Positions 36,962 through 47,620 of a stretch of 64,000 nt of DNA are shown here, in pieces. Position 1 is the first letter of the stretch. Each line of letters starts with the position of its first letter. The translations under genes and the position numbers were made by a program. The stretch lies in the NCBI GenBank assembly GCA_030568195.1, contig JAJLTO010000002.1:1178001-1242000 (forward strand). The letters run 5' to 3'. Source of the stretch: Dipodascopsis uninucleata var. uninucleata (taxonomy: Eukaryota; Ascomycota; Lipomycetes; Lipomycetales; Lipomycetaceae). The notes beneath the pieces were generated by a model. It saw only the letters and a list, made by a program, of their open reading frames with translations, was not told the DNA's origin and made no database searches.

Positions 36962-37063
36962 AATACCGTGTGACGACGTGCGTGTGGCTAACAAGTGGCC
37001 GCAGAAGCCACGGCGACGGTCTGTTACTTGTCAGAACCTTCTGCGACCCGGTGGCACGGTATT
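36962..37063. other. GC-rich block with nested, pseudoknot-ordered inverted repeats
   Basis: A 9-bp outer pair (AATACCGTG at 36962-36970, its complement at 37055-37063) encloses two further pairs. ACAAGT (36991-36996) pairs with 37026-37031. CGCAGAAG (37000-37007) pairs with 37038-37045. The inner pairs interleave as in an H-type pseudoknot. The block is much more GC-rich than its surroundings. No known RNA family was recognised. Confidence 0.5.
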
Positions 37064-40000
37064 CATTAGTTGATCAGCATATCGGGGCCCTGACGAGTAC
37101 GAAGAAGGCGGATTGTTCCTGAACGCACGCAAGAAACTAGAGGATATCATTTAATATACCTCGAGATCCGGTCGAGAAAGCCTATCGATGGCATATTACG
37201 ATTTGGCCACATAGATCTTCACTAGCTTCCGTACTTGACCCTATTAACCTACTTCTCTATGTGACTGGCTTCCGTGTAGCCTGTCCACAGATATGCATGC
37301 ACGTATGCGTATGTAAACATGCTTGTGTAAGCTGGGCCGCAGGAATGCTTTGGCTCGCCCAAGATATACTAGCCAAAGGCTGATCACGTTGCATTGGACC
37401 TACTTCACGGGCGATGCTGCTACGGCTAGCAGCTAGTGGAAAGCAAAAAGCAATTTTTCTACCTACTTTTTCACGATGAAAATATGTTGAATTGCGGCGC
37501 GTAGCCAGCTACTTTAGCTGATATATAATAAGATTAGATTATCTACTGTGTTAACGTAGCATTATCATCGAGAATATATAGAAGAGACGAATCTGTGAAT
37601 TTTAAGACCAATTCTGTGCACTTCAGGCAGGCACTGATTCTGCATCTATTTCACAGTCGAGTCACAAGTCATGTCACCAGTATTACTGGAAACCCGGCCG
37701 TATCTTGTGTGGAAATATTTTATGTATTTTATTTTCCTGTTGCTTTTTTTTTTGCCAATTATTTTTTCCAGAATACTAACAATGTTCATATATATTTCGA
37801 ACAATATGCATGTCTCGGAGTATAAAAACACTGAAGTTTACACATAATGCATTACCATTGCAGACTAACTGCAGGAACTGCAAGCACTATCAATTATATT
37901 CTGATCTCGCTAGTACCTTAGAGGAAAAAACTTTTACATTCTATGACATGCCTATATTTGATCTTCAAACCGTATTTCCTTGAACCACCTAAAATTCGAA
38001 CTTTAAACTACCCCTGAATTTTGACGAAGATTATAGGCCATATTTGATGAGCCTAACGCCAGCCTCTTCTTGCTTTTCGAAAGCTAATCACGAATTCACG
38101 AGAATTCTAAATCAACTTAGGTGGAAGGTGTTGTAGTGCACCCTTTCACAGAAATATTACTGATGACTGGATATGTCGCTTGTTTAAGAAAAAGCAGGGA
38201 CTGTGATTAACCGTTTTACCTGCTACGGCACTGAATAGCCATTTTTATCTACTTTACGCATCGTTGCTTTTCGTATTTGTGATAGTCTTTTCGATAGCCG
38301 ATTTCTTTTTACTCTCGACGGTTTTTGTCGTTTGGCCTTCTTCTCTCTCCTCTCTTCGTTTCTCTGCACATGCTCCTTTATTTAAAGTCATATTTAGTGC
38401 CTGATAGTAATATATAGCACAGTCGCGAGTTCTGCCTGTCTCAGAACCACTGATTTTGGAGCGCTATCGGAGCTAAGGTGTCGGCAAATAGACAGTTTCC
38501 GCATCCATTCACTGCAAGCTCGTCCTTTCCAGTTTTCAGGTAGAAATGGACCTCGATGAATAGTATCGGCACTGTCCACGAGGCTCCTGTGTAGTGCCGC
38601 AGACACGTAGCAGAGTTACAGAGAACTCAAGCCTCAAGCCTTAGCTTTTGTTGGGCATATGCTAGCTCTACTTTCTCAAATGCTCTCCCAGGTGGATTCT
38701 CACTCTACTGCAGCCCGAGTAAAGCCTGTAAAATGCTATATACTTCTACCAACGATTAAGAATCGCACGTCTACGCAAAGTTAAAAGTACACAGCTGCCA
38801 AGTTCTGGCTGCGAACGCTATTTGTTAACCTCGGATGGCACAGTGAGCAAAAGTGAATGCTGGAGTGGTCCTCTTACCATTCAATTCTTGTCTCTATGAC
38901 ATCTGTGATTTAAATGCATGGTCACACCTATGGAACAGACGCAGTCCGGTGCATTGCGCGATCGCACTAACGATGCATGCAGAGGAATGCACCCTCAGGG
39001 CCCCCGGGCGATGTGCGACTGGCAGATTTTCCGTGCATGCTTGTAAACGAGATAAGATGCGCCATCTGCTGCTCTGTCTTTTGCAAAATAATTAAGTAGA
39101 AATATACATGTTGCGTCTAGCGAGATGTAAGCTTTGGCAAGAGATATGAACGCTTACGCCTTGGGATAACTTGAAAGGAGAAACAGATCCGCAGATTTCG
39201 GACGAGATTAAAAAAATTAATACATCTCAAATTATAGTGGACGTGAACTATAGTAGCCTATCGTGACCTTCCTGAGCGGATCTACCATTATTCTTCAGGA
39301 TGGCATAATTTATCAGTGGAAGTACTAGGAGTCTGATAGACATAGACTTTTTGCTCCTCTCTCCTTAGATTATCGTAGGTGCGACAAAAGAAAAAAACAA
39401 CCATAGGGTATTCAGTAATCTTTAGGCCAGCCCGAGTTTTGCTCACATGCAATGTGCAAATGGTGTCTTCGATCGCATTTGTGCGCCAGTGCCAGTGCCG
39501 ATGCAAAGCAAATCTGCTAATACTGCATATTGTCAGCCTTCAGAAGTCTGGTGCGAAATGTGTACGACTTTGATTACCCACCTCCCAAGCTATCCAAACA
39601 GAACAAAGGGACGATGATGTGATGTCTTGGGCGACCTGCCCGCACGATCTCAATGAGAGATCTCATTGTGGATCTTGGTTTTACTTGACCCCGTGATATT
39701 TACTGCCCAGACGCCAAGCTCGAGCTTCTACAAAATTCGAGAATTGTGTAGATTTTTAAGCATCAATCTTCAACTTCGTTTGCCTCGGACTACCTGACAA
39801 TGCATCGTACGAACATTTTGGCTTCATGATAGTAGCAAAGCTACGTGATCAAGAATTAGGGCATTTTGACCAAGTTTAGTGGTGACAAAAGGTAAAGTTT
39901 TAACACTTCTTGACACGAGTAACAAGTTAATAGTGCCTACGAGTTATTCAAGATAAACTTGGATACGTCAATTAGCTCTATTCTATTCACTAGTCTTGCT

Positions 40001-40340
40001 ATTCAAAAGCTTCTCGTGCTTTAAAATTATCTTTTCTGCGCTAGCTAGCCCATATGTGACACCACTAAAGCCATCACAAGCCTTCCCCCTCTTCCTTCCT
40101 CAGTACTCTGCAGATTCCACACGATCTCTATCAACCAGTCGCAATTACTAGAGTGGTGGAGGGGGGCGCATTCCGCGTACAAAGCATGCAGCAATGTAAT
40201 CAAAATCGAAATAGCAGAGCGCGCGAACATGCGAACAGACCCTTAGAAGTTAAAGCCTTTAGAGAATGAAATGTTCGCAGTCCTACATTCTTACAAAGTA
40301 AACCTTATACATAAAGTGCGACGCCGCCTAATATACATAT

Positions 40341-40371
40341 AAAAAAGGGCTCGCTATACAGTAAGCGAGCC
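40341..40371 (-). terminator. Hairpin plus T6 on the minus strand
   Basis: Perfect 8-bp stem (GGCTCGCT/AGCGAGCC, 40348-40371, 8-nt loop) followed on the minus strand by one C and six T. The arrangement looks like the end of an RNA polymerase III transcript. No promoter boxes or upstream RNA were recognised. Confidence 0.3.
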
Positions 40372-40568
40372 TCCCGCAGACGAAAACTAGTATGAATAAC
40401 AAGTGAGAGATAAAGCTAGAAGCTAGAGTCAAGTTCTACACCTAATTTCCAGGTAATAGATGCAAGTTATACCTAGGTAATGATGCACTGCAGTATGAGT
40501 AACGTGAGCATGTATGTAGTTATATTTAGTATATTATTCCTCTTATGGTTGACTACACCGCTAGGCAT

Positions 40569-40877
40569 TCATCCATTAATACTTAGAGACACATGGAGAT
40601 AAAAAAATATTAAGAATAAATTCTTTAGTATCGATTTATCAGTCGATGATAAAGCCGCGAAGATAGTACCGCTATTTATTACTTCAATTTGGCAACCTGC
40701 TTTATATGCATTAAAACTTATGTAAGTTTCAGTGACTGAGAAACAAGTACTATCAAACCAATTTGCGCACGGGCACCAATTCTTCTCATTCTCCGCAAAC
40801 ACAGACGTAACTTTTGCGCTAGATTCTAAATTCGAACATGAAAACTTTGCTGAAATCTTATTTCCAGTCAATAGCAC
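40569..40877 (-). CDS. Weak candidate: short Cys-containing ORF
   Basis: About 100 codons open on the minus strand without an early ATG. It has five cysteines (C..., CPC, C, C) and a hydrophobic C-terminus, as in some small GPI-type surface proteins. Just upstream (40870-41000, -) a short frame encodes a very hydrophobic N-terminus that might supply a start through an intron. There is no family match; it may be a chance ORF. Confidence 0.2.
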   Translation of the reverse strand: MLLTGNKISAKFSCSNLESSAKVTSVFAENEKNWCPCANWFDSTCFSVTETYISFNAYKAGCQIEVINSGTIFAALSSTDKSILKNLFLIFFYLHVSLSING

Positions 40878-42109
40878 TAATCATAATGAGTTCATCTAGA
40901 AGTAAATAGTGAATACAAGCCCAAAAAAATAAATGAGAAATATATATGTACACAATTAAAAAATATAATATGTAACTAGACATATTATTTATTACCAGTA
41001 CTGCGTTTTTGATTTGCCGCCTATTATCTTTATTTTTCAAGTCTCAAATTACAGTTCCACGATGTCTTAAATATCGAAAGTATTGGAACTATGGTAACAG
41101 GATGAAGCATTGTATACACGACCATGCATGTGCTAGTACGCAAAGGAAAGTACCGCCATTTGCTTTTCCTTGGATTTCTTTTTCCAAACAAACATTTGTT
41201 TTTTTTATTATGTCGCACTAGTGAGCAGTATGCCTGAAAATTACAAGGAGATCAGAATCTTGAGAAGCTATTTCTTGTACACCGGTACCATCTTCAATAT
41301 GACTCGTTTCTAGTTCTATAAAACTAGAATTTAAACTAGCTACGTATAAATATAGATTTATACTTGTAATTGTACATGTATCACGTACACTTATGTAAGC
41401 CGTGGCAGGTTGTGAAAAGCTGTGGCCTACCTCTTCTATAAAATAACTGAAGAATCCTTCTGCCCTCTTTTTCGGCTCTTTTTCTACTTTATTTCGTGCA
41501 TATTTGTGTTTTGTTTTTATTTCCTGTTACTGGTATTCAGGTCATAGACGAGTGACTTTTCTGTCGTTCCCACTGCGTCGACATTTACTTGCTCGCTCCT
41601 GAGCTGTGTTATTCTATCTTGCTTCCTTCTGCTTATTACGACTATTGTATAAAAAGTTATCTGCCAAAATAAGCTTTTAAAGTACACTCCACTGAAAGAG
41701 GTTCTCGGAGCAAACTGTATATAGAGTGACAAGTCAGAGCTTCCAGGTCTCCATTCAAGTGAGGAATATCTATGCAGGCTGTATAGTAGGACGAAGAGAC
41801 TGCTAAAATAAGAAAGAGAGAGCAGAGGGAGGGAGAACAAAAGAAGTGTTTGGATCAGCTATTTTAAAAAGTCTAGCCACGATTAAATATCGCATGCCTC
41901 TGTTTTTTTATTAGAGGGTCAAAAGCTGTATAAGAAGTATACCTACTTGTACATATGAGCCTTCGTTTATAGATATAGTATCACTCATACATATATGTGG
42001 ACATCTATGTGTATATGATATACTCATATATCTATTTTCGATATCTCGTTTTTGATTTTTCTGAAATTTCTGGAACGAAGCTATAACTATCCTTCAGGGC
42101 TTTTTAGTC

Positions 42110-43968
42110 ATGGATTCTATAGCACAATTTAGCAATGCTACTATCTTGTCTGGTGGTGCTCCATCTATAGACATTGGCGCAATATCGTTTGATCACTGCG
42201 CTCCAATGATCTGTGGTAATGTGCCTCAACAGATACTAGTACTTCATCCACAACAGCAGGATACTCTACAGCATCATGTTCAAGCATACCAATCTGTTAC
42301 TGCTATGAATGGTCACGTTATTCCTGCATCTAGTCAATCATCCTTGCCGTCAAACAGTAAGTCGAAAAGCTACGGACATCGCTCTAATAGATCCTGTCCA
42401 CCGGGACCAATTCCAGCTGCACCACCAGCATTAGTCAGACGAGACGAGCATGGGGTCGAATGGATTGCCTTTCAGTATTCAAAGGATCGTGTTAGGACCG
42501 AATATTGTATACGATGTGACATTGATTCGGTCGATGTAAATATGCTCAGTCGTAGTTTTCGGAAAGATAATTGTGTATGTTTAACACAGGACTTATATAG
42601 CGCCACTTTTCATACTCACAGCTAACTGGTATATTTCGTTCATTGATATAGATATACCCGCGTGCAGATGTACCTGAACACCAATATTTAGGAAATCGGC
42701 ACAAATACGAAAATGAGTGTAACAGGATTGGATGGGCGCTGGCGGACTTGAACCCTGTGCTCCGAGGAAAGCGAGGATTGATCCAGCGCGCTGTAGATTC
42801 TTGGCGAAATTCCAATGCTGATCCTAAAGTGCGATCACGGCGAGTGCGAAGGTTATCTAAACAGAGTCAGTACAAACAATATCAACAGCAACATCAGCAC
42901 CAGCAAGTAGCCCATGACTCACCTAAGTTGGACATACTGATTCACGATTCTTCGCAACAACAGCAACGACAACAAACTCAACAACGACCACAGACGCATC
43001 ATGAGCCTACTAACCAATCTCAATGCATATCACCTTTGACAGCTGTTACTGATTTGGATTCCAGCTTTGGGCAAATTAACAGTAGCGGTTCTGCTAATAC
43101 AGACTTCCAAATGGCACTCAACCCATTCACACCGGGATTAATGACCGGATCAGGTCCTGATAGCTGGAAACTAATGGTAGGAGCCAATGACTTCAAATAT
43201 GAGCACGTAGCCTCTAATCCCACATTTATCGCACGGACGTTGTCAACATCCTCAGCCTCATCTTCGAGTTCATCCTCGTCTTTCGCAACTCAAGTACCTT
43301 CTCGGAGGACTCCTGTGTCCTGTTTGGAATCCGTATCGAACTTAAATAACTACACTCCTATTGAACAGGATTCTTCTCTTTCTTCTTATTCTCTTTCTTC
43401 ATATTATCCTTCTTTTAATAGCCTTAGTTCGTTCGGATCGGATATTTCTTCTGAAGTCCAATTGAAGCAGGATCCAGGTCAGTTCTCAATGGATTCTTGT
43501 AATATACCTGGAATTCCTTTAACACCACCCGGTAGTACGCAGCCAAAGAAGGGCCTGAAATACGTAATTCTTGATAGTGATGCGAACGATGAAGCAGCTT
43601 CGCGTATACGAATTAGAGTAACTGTTGACTTAGTTGATCTTGAGCAGATTCCTGATAAGTATCGAATTGATCACGCAGTGTATCCTCGGTCGATTATGGC
43701 GTCGCTCTCGCCTCACTTTCAACGGCCCTGCCCTGATTCTATTATGGATTCTAACAAGCTTGAGAAAGAAATTAATGAAATAGGTATCAAGATGGCTTGG
43801 TTACAGCCACGCGTATTTGAAGGTCGCATGCAGTTTTTGCAACGAGCCATTGACGCTTACAGAAGTAAATGTGCTTCAATTTCAGGGTCAAATTACGAAT
43901 TAGCACCTCGCAAGGGCCGCGCTCGATGGCTCGCTCGTCATCATATTCCTGCTATGGTTCAGGTCTGA
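42110..43968 (+). CDS. Fungal regulator-like protein with a duplicated YPR/QRAVD-type domain
   Basis: Two exons (42110-42574 and 42652-43968), 593 residues. The splice rejoins RKDNC with IYPRADVPEHQYLGN. Domain 1 (about residues 115-225) has VEWIAFQYSKDRV, IYPR, GWALADLNPVLRGKRGLIQRAVDSWRN and RSRRVRRL. Domain 2 (about 455-560) repeats the pattern: IRVTVDLVDLEQIPDKYR, VYPR, MAWLQPRVFEGRMQFLQRAIDAYRS. The linker is Q/H/S-rich and resembles transcription-factor low-complexity sequence. I associate these domains with the uncharacterised fungal DUF8032 family; that name is from memory. No classical DNA-binding motif is visible. It lies right of the large gene-poor interval and probably uses it as its upstream region. 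Confidence 0.85.
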
Positions 43969-44580
43969 ATAAATTGTTGATATCAATGGCTGCCGCCAAT
44001 ACTTTTCTTTAGAATCTGTTCGTGTTTCAAAAAAAAAACAGCATTGTGTTTCCTATTTCGGCATTTGTTTATTTTTTTTTATATTTTTTTATTCTCTAAC
44101 CTGTTCCTGATTATTAATGACTTCATTTTAAGTAGTAATCATTAGGGATTTATTTGTCAGCAGAATATTGGTCGAAGACGAAATGATTTCAGTAGAAGTA
44201 TATACGCATAACAGATCCATGCTTCCCTGGTGGATGTTTGCGCACGTAAACATTGCTTTACTGTATATGATAATAAACAATAGGTTTTAGAAGATTTTTA
44301 ATCGTTATATCGCAATGTATAGAGTATATTTTCGCGTAAAAAATGTTGTTTTCTTTTGTGGATATTCTAGGAGTTGTTTATTAATAGTTGGTTTACCGGT
44401 TATTTATGATCTGATTTCATTTTACATTATTATTACGTCAATTACTTTGTATCTCATTATGATAGTCCACTGAGCATGGCCTGCCAAGATCAGGTTGGAG
44501 CAATATCTATTCAAAAGTAACAAAATAATTTATATATAAACGATGATAAGAATCTGAAAATACATTATTTTGGATGATAG

Positions 44581-44611
44581 TAATAAATAATAATAATAAT
44601 AATAATAATAA
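44581..44611. repeat. (TAA)n microsatellite
   Basis: About nine TAA units, nearly perfect. Confidence 0.9.
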
Positions 44612-44702
44612 CGATGGAAATAAAGTAAAGCTATATTGTCTCTAGTGTATTCTTAATGATAATTTCGCTGTTCTAGGTTTGTTCAAGTTTGCACCGTAAC
44701 AA

Positions 44703-44771
44703 AACCCTAACAATAGTAACCCTAGGGCTAGGTGATATGAGTTGACAAACCCTAGTATAACTAATAACCCT
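44703..44771 (+). promoter_or_regulatory. Cluster of four AACCCT motifs
   Basis: AACCCT occurs at 44703, 44718, 44748 and 44766, all in one orientation within 70 bp. The core matches telomere-repeat binding factors (Tbf1/Rap1-like), which also act at promoters of highly expressed genes in yeasts. It lies about 0.9 kb before AAC. Confidence 0.4.
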
Positions 44772-45434
44772 GTTATACTGCTCTTTGGTACGTAAAGGAA
44801 TGCGGCACCTGGTACTTTGCACTTGCCACCATATTTCCGTTCTAGTAGATACGCGACTTAGTTGAGCGAATTGCACCGATACATCGAAAAGAGTTGCAAA
44901 AGTCCACAGTCATTGGCCGTTACGCATACACAAAGATGTAGTAAGTTCCGAGATTCTTACGAATTGCCATTGTTTATATTACTAGAGAGGTAAAACTTGC
45001 CCTAACAAACGCGATTTACACTGATCCCAAAGAGTAAGAAGCCGAGACTTCCACAGTCATTTGGGCTGTACTAAACGACGATGCAGATATTAATTTGGCA
45101 TACAAAAAAATGAGGGTAAATCTGCAACTTGAACCATACAGCCATGTAAATAATAGCATAATTAATCAAAAAAGAAAGTACCTACGTTCTCTATAGTCTG
45201 CTAGTTATTGTGTGGCCTACTAAAAGGTACGACCTAGTAGTAAGATTGCTGCTTTACTTGCGATAAAGACTATTTACCTCCGCAGCGTGTATGCCTATCC
45301 GAGCAATGTTGTATATATCAGGACAAAACACATAGCCACTTCACGTTATACGGCATAAAGAGGATGTTCAAGTAAGAATACTCCATAAAGCAGAAATAAG
45401 CGCAGGTTTTACAGATCATACGAAAAAGATTCGG

Positions 45435-45458
45435 ATTGGCTGAAGGGAAGTGGCCAAT
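45435..45458. promoter_or_regulatory. Inverted pair of CCAAT boxes
   Basis: ATTGG at 45435-45439 and CCAAT at 45454-45458, about 220-240 bp before the AAC start. CCAAT is bound by the HAP2/3/5 complex, a known activator of respiratory genes. Confidence 0.5.
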
Positions 45459-45675
45459 CAGGAGTGGGATTAGAGATACCATTTACCGGTGGGCCGTACT
45501 TTAACCTACGCTGTACGTGCTCTGATTTGTGCAAGCAAACTTTTTTTTTATTTTTTTTTCCACTCCGGTCGGGGTTCTACCGTACTTATTTTAATATTAT
45601 AATTTCCTTCTCTTCCTCTCTTCTTTTTTTTTCCTGTATCTTCAGCGAAAGGGTTTTTTTGCATTATTATACAAA

Positions 45676-47620
45676 ATGGCTGGTGACAATTCTCATGTAA
45701 GTGAATTATTTTTGAAACGCGCAATTTGCAAGAAATAGTGATGTCTTTTGAGGAATTGGACGGGTAGCTTGATGAAACCGAACCGTAGAGAAAGGCAGCA
45801 GTTTGAAAGTGTATTAAATGATGGATGAGGTGTTGAAGGTCATCTGTGAATTTTTTATGGAGCATGCTTCCATCTAGTTGACGGTCATATATGCAATTGT
45901 CTATCATTTACTGCATTTCATCTTCTTTTCAGATTGTCCTTGAGACGTGCAATAATGCAACTTTGAATGAAATGAACAAGTAATCGTCTGAAGTTTTTTC
46001 TTCTACGGCTACTTTTCAGTGCTGCACTATTGGCAATGTGAGCTGTAATTGTCATTATTTTCTTAGTTCGTATCTTCAACTGTATGGACCGAACAATTGT
46101 TCAGTTTGTTTAGTTTTGCATTTGAACTGCGAGAATGGAAGTGAGCGCGTATTTCATTTCACTCTTTGCATCGTTGTCAATCTATTCAACTTTCCATGAT
46201 ATTCATTGCATATATGGCTTTGTTTCAAGTTATTTAATTGATATTTTGCTACCTGTTATATACTATGTATGCAGTATCTTTTGGCAAAACTACGATATCT
46301 ATCTTGCGAACATTTTGGAAAATTCTCGTTTAGTTGAGGATACTGGGATATGTCTGTGTCTATTGATAATTGTTATTTGCACAGATTACTATTAAGTATT
46401 TCTAAACGAATAACGACGGGAATACCGATACAGAGATTCTAGATTGATTTCGTCTTTGTGTGGTGTTTTTTCGGGTTCTGGGTTTCCTGTCCTTTTCATT
46501 CCATTTTTAAACTTTTTTCTTTTGCAAAATGTGTTTTGTTAACTTTTTATATTTGCGGCACGTGCTAACGTTCATATTTTAGTTCTTTATCGACTTCATG
46601 AGTATGCAGTTCTTTTTTATTTTCGTTATATATGTTTAGTTTGAATTTTTATTCAGCGAGATGGAATTATAAATTTTGATTGATTATTATAGATTAGATA
46701 TTTAGAGTTGAAGTTTTACTGACTTTCTTTCTATAGTGGGTGGTGTATCCGCCGCAGTCTCTAAGACTGCTGCTGCCCCCATCGAGCGAGTTAAGCTTCT
46801 CATTCAGAATCAGGACGAGATGATCAAGCAGGGTCGTCTTGACAAGCGATATGCTGGTATTACTGATTGTTTCAAGCGTACCGCTGCTGATGAGGGTATT
46901 GTCTCTCTCTGGAGAGGTAACACTGCTAACGTTATCCGTTACTTCCCTACCCAGGCTCTTAACTTTGCTTTCCGTGACAGATTCAAGGCTATGTTTGGTT
47001 TCAAGAAGGATGAGGGTTACTGGACTTGGTTCGCTGGTAACCTTGCCTCCGGTGGTGCTGCTGGTGCTACTTCCCTTCTCTTCGTTTACTCTCTTGACTA
47101 CGCCCGTACCCGTCTTGCTAATGATGCCAAGTCTGCTGCTAAGGGTGGTGAGCGTCAGTTCAACGGTTTAGTCGATGTCTATAAGAAGACCCTTGCCTCT
47201 GATGGTATTGCTGGTCTGTACCGTGGTTTCGGTCCTTCCGTTGTTGGTATCATTGTTTATCGTGGTTTGTACTTCGGTCTCTATGACTCTATTAAGCCTG
47301 TTCTCCTTGTTGGTTCTCTTGAGGGCAACTTCGCTGCTTCTTTCGCTCTCGGATGGTCTGTTACCACCCTTGCTGGTATTGCTGCTTATCCTCTTGACAC
47401 TATCCGTCGTCGTATGATGATGACCTCTGGACAGGCTGTTAAGTACAAATCTTCCTTTGATGCTTTCACCAAGATTGTTGCTAGCGATGGTGTTGGATCT
47501 TTGTTCAAGGGTGCTGGTGCTAACATTCTCCGTGGTGTTGCCGGTGCTGGTGTTATTTCCATCTATGATCAGCTTCAGCTCATTCTCTTTGGAAAGAAGT
47601 ACTCTGGTGGTTCTGGTTAA
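45676..47620 (+). CDS. AAC: Mitochondrial ADP/ATP carrier
   Basis: Inner-membrane antiporter exchanging cytosolic ADP for matrix ATP. Exons 45676-45696 (MAGDNSH), 46583-46601 (FFIDFM) and 46737-47620 give 307 residues. Three mitochondrial-carrier repeats are seen, with signatures [20 protein letters not shown] and [17 protein letters not shown] is diagnostic of ADP/ATP carriers. Codon use is highly biased (GGT, GCT, CTT/CTC, AAG), unlike the neighbours and consistent with strong expression. Intron 1 is 886 nt, one of the two longest in the window, and the first two coding exons are tiny. Upstream CCAAT boxes fit respiratory control. Confidence 0.97.

Larger units (their letters stand above)
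34005..42109. other. Right part of the gene-poor interval, upstream of the 42110 gene
   Basis: 8.1 kb without a convincing gene. It holds a GC-rich structured block (36962-37063), a 13-bp tandem duplication (36629-36654), a hairpin followed by an oligo-T run on the minus strand (40341-40371) and one weak Cys-containing ORF (40569-40877). It may act as the extended control region of the 42110 gene, carry non-coding RNA, or be a centromere-type region. Confidence 0.45.
43969..45675. promoter_or_regulatory. AAC upstream region
   Basis: 1.7 kb between the 42110 gene and AAC. It includes an AAT microsatellite (44581-44611), four AACCCT motifs (44703-44771), an inverted CCAAT pair (45435-45458) and long T-runs just before the AAC start. 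Confidence 0.6.

Noticed and set aside
37093-37110. CTGACGAG...CGAAG resembling a hammerhead ribozyme core
   Set aside because: The core differs from CTGATGA/GAAA and no stem III or cleavage site could be built.
46135-46395. 86-codon hydrophobic ORF
   Set aside because: It lies within AAC intron 1 and has no family features.
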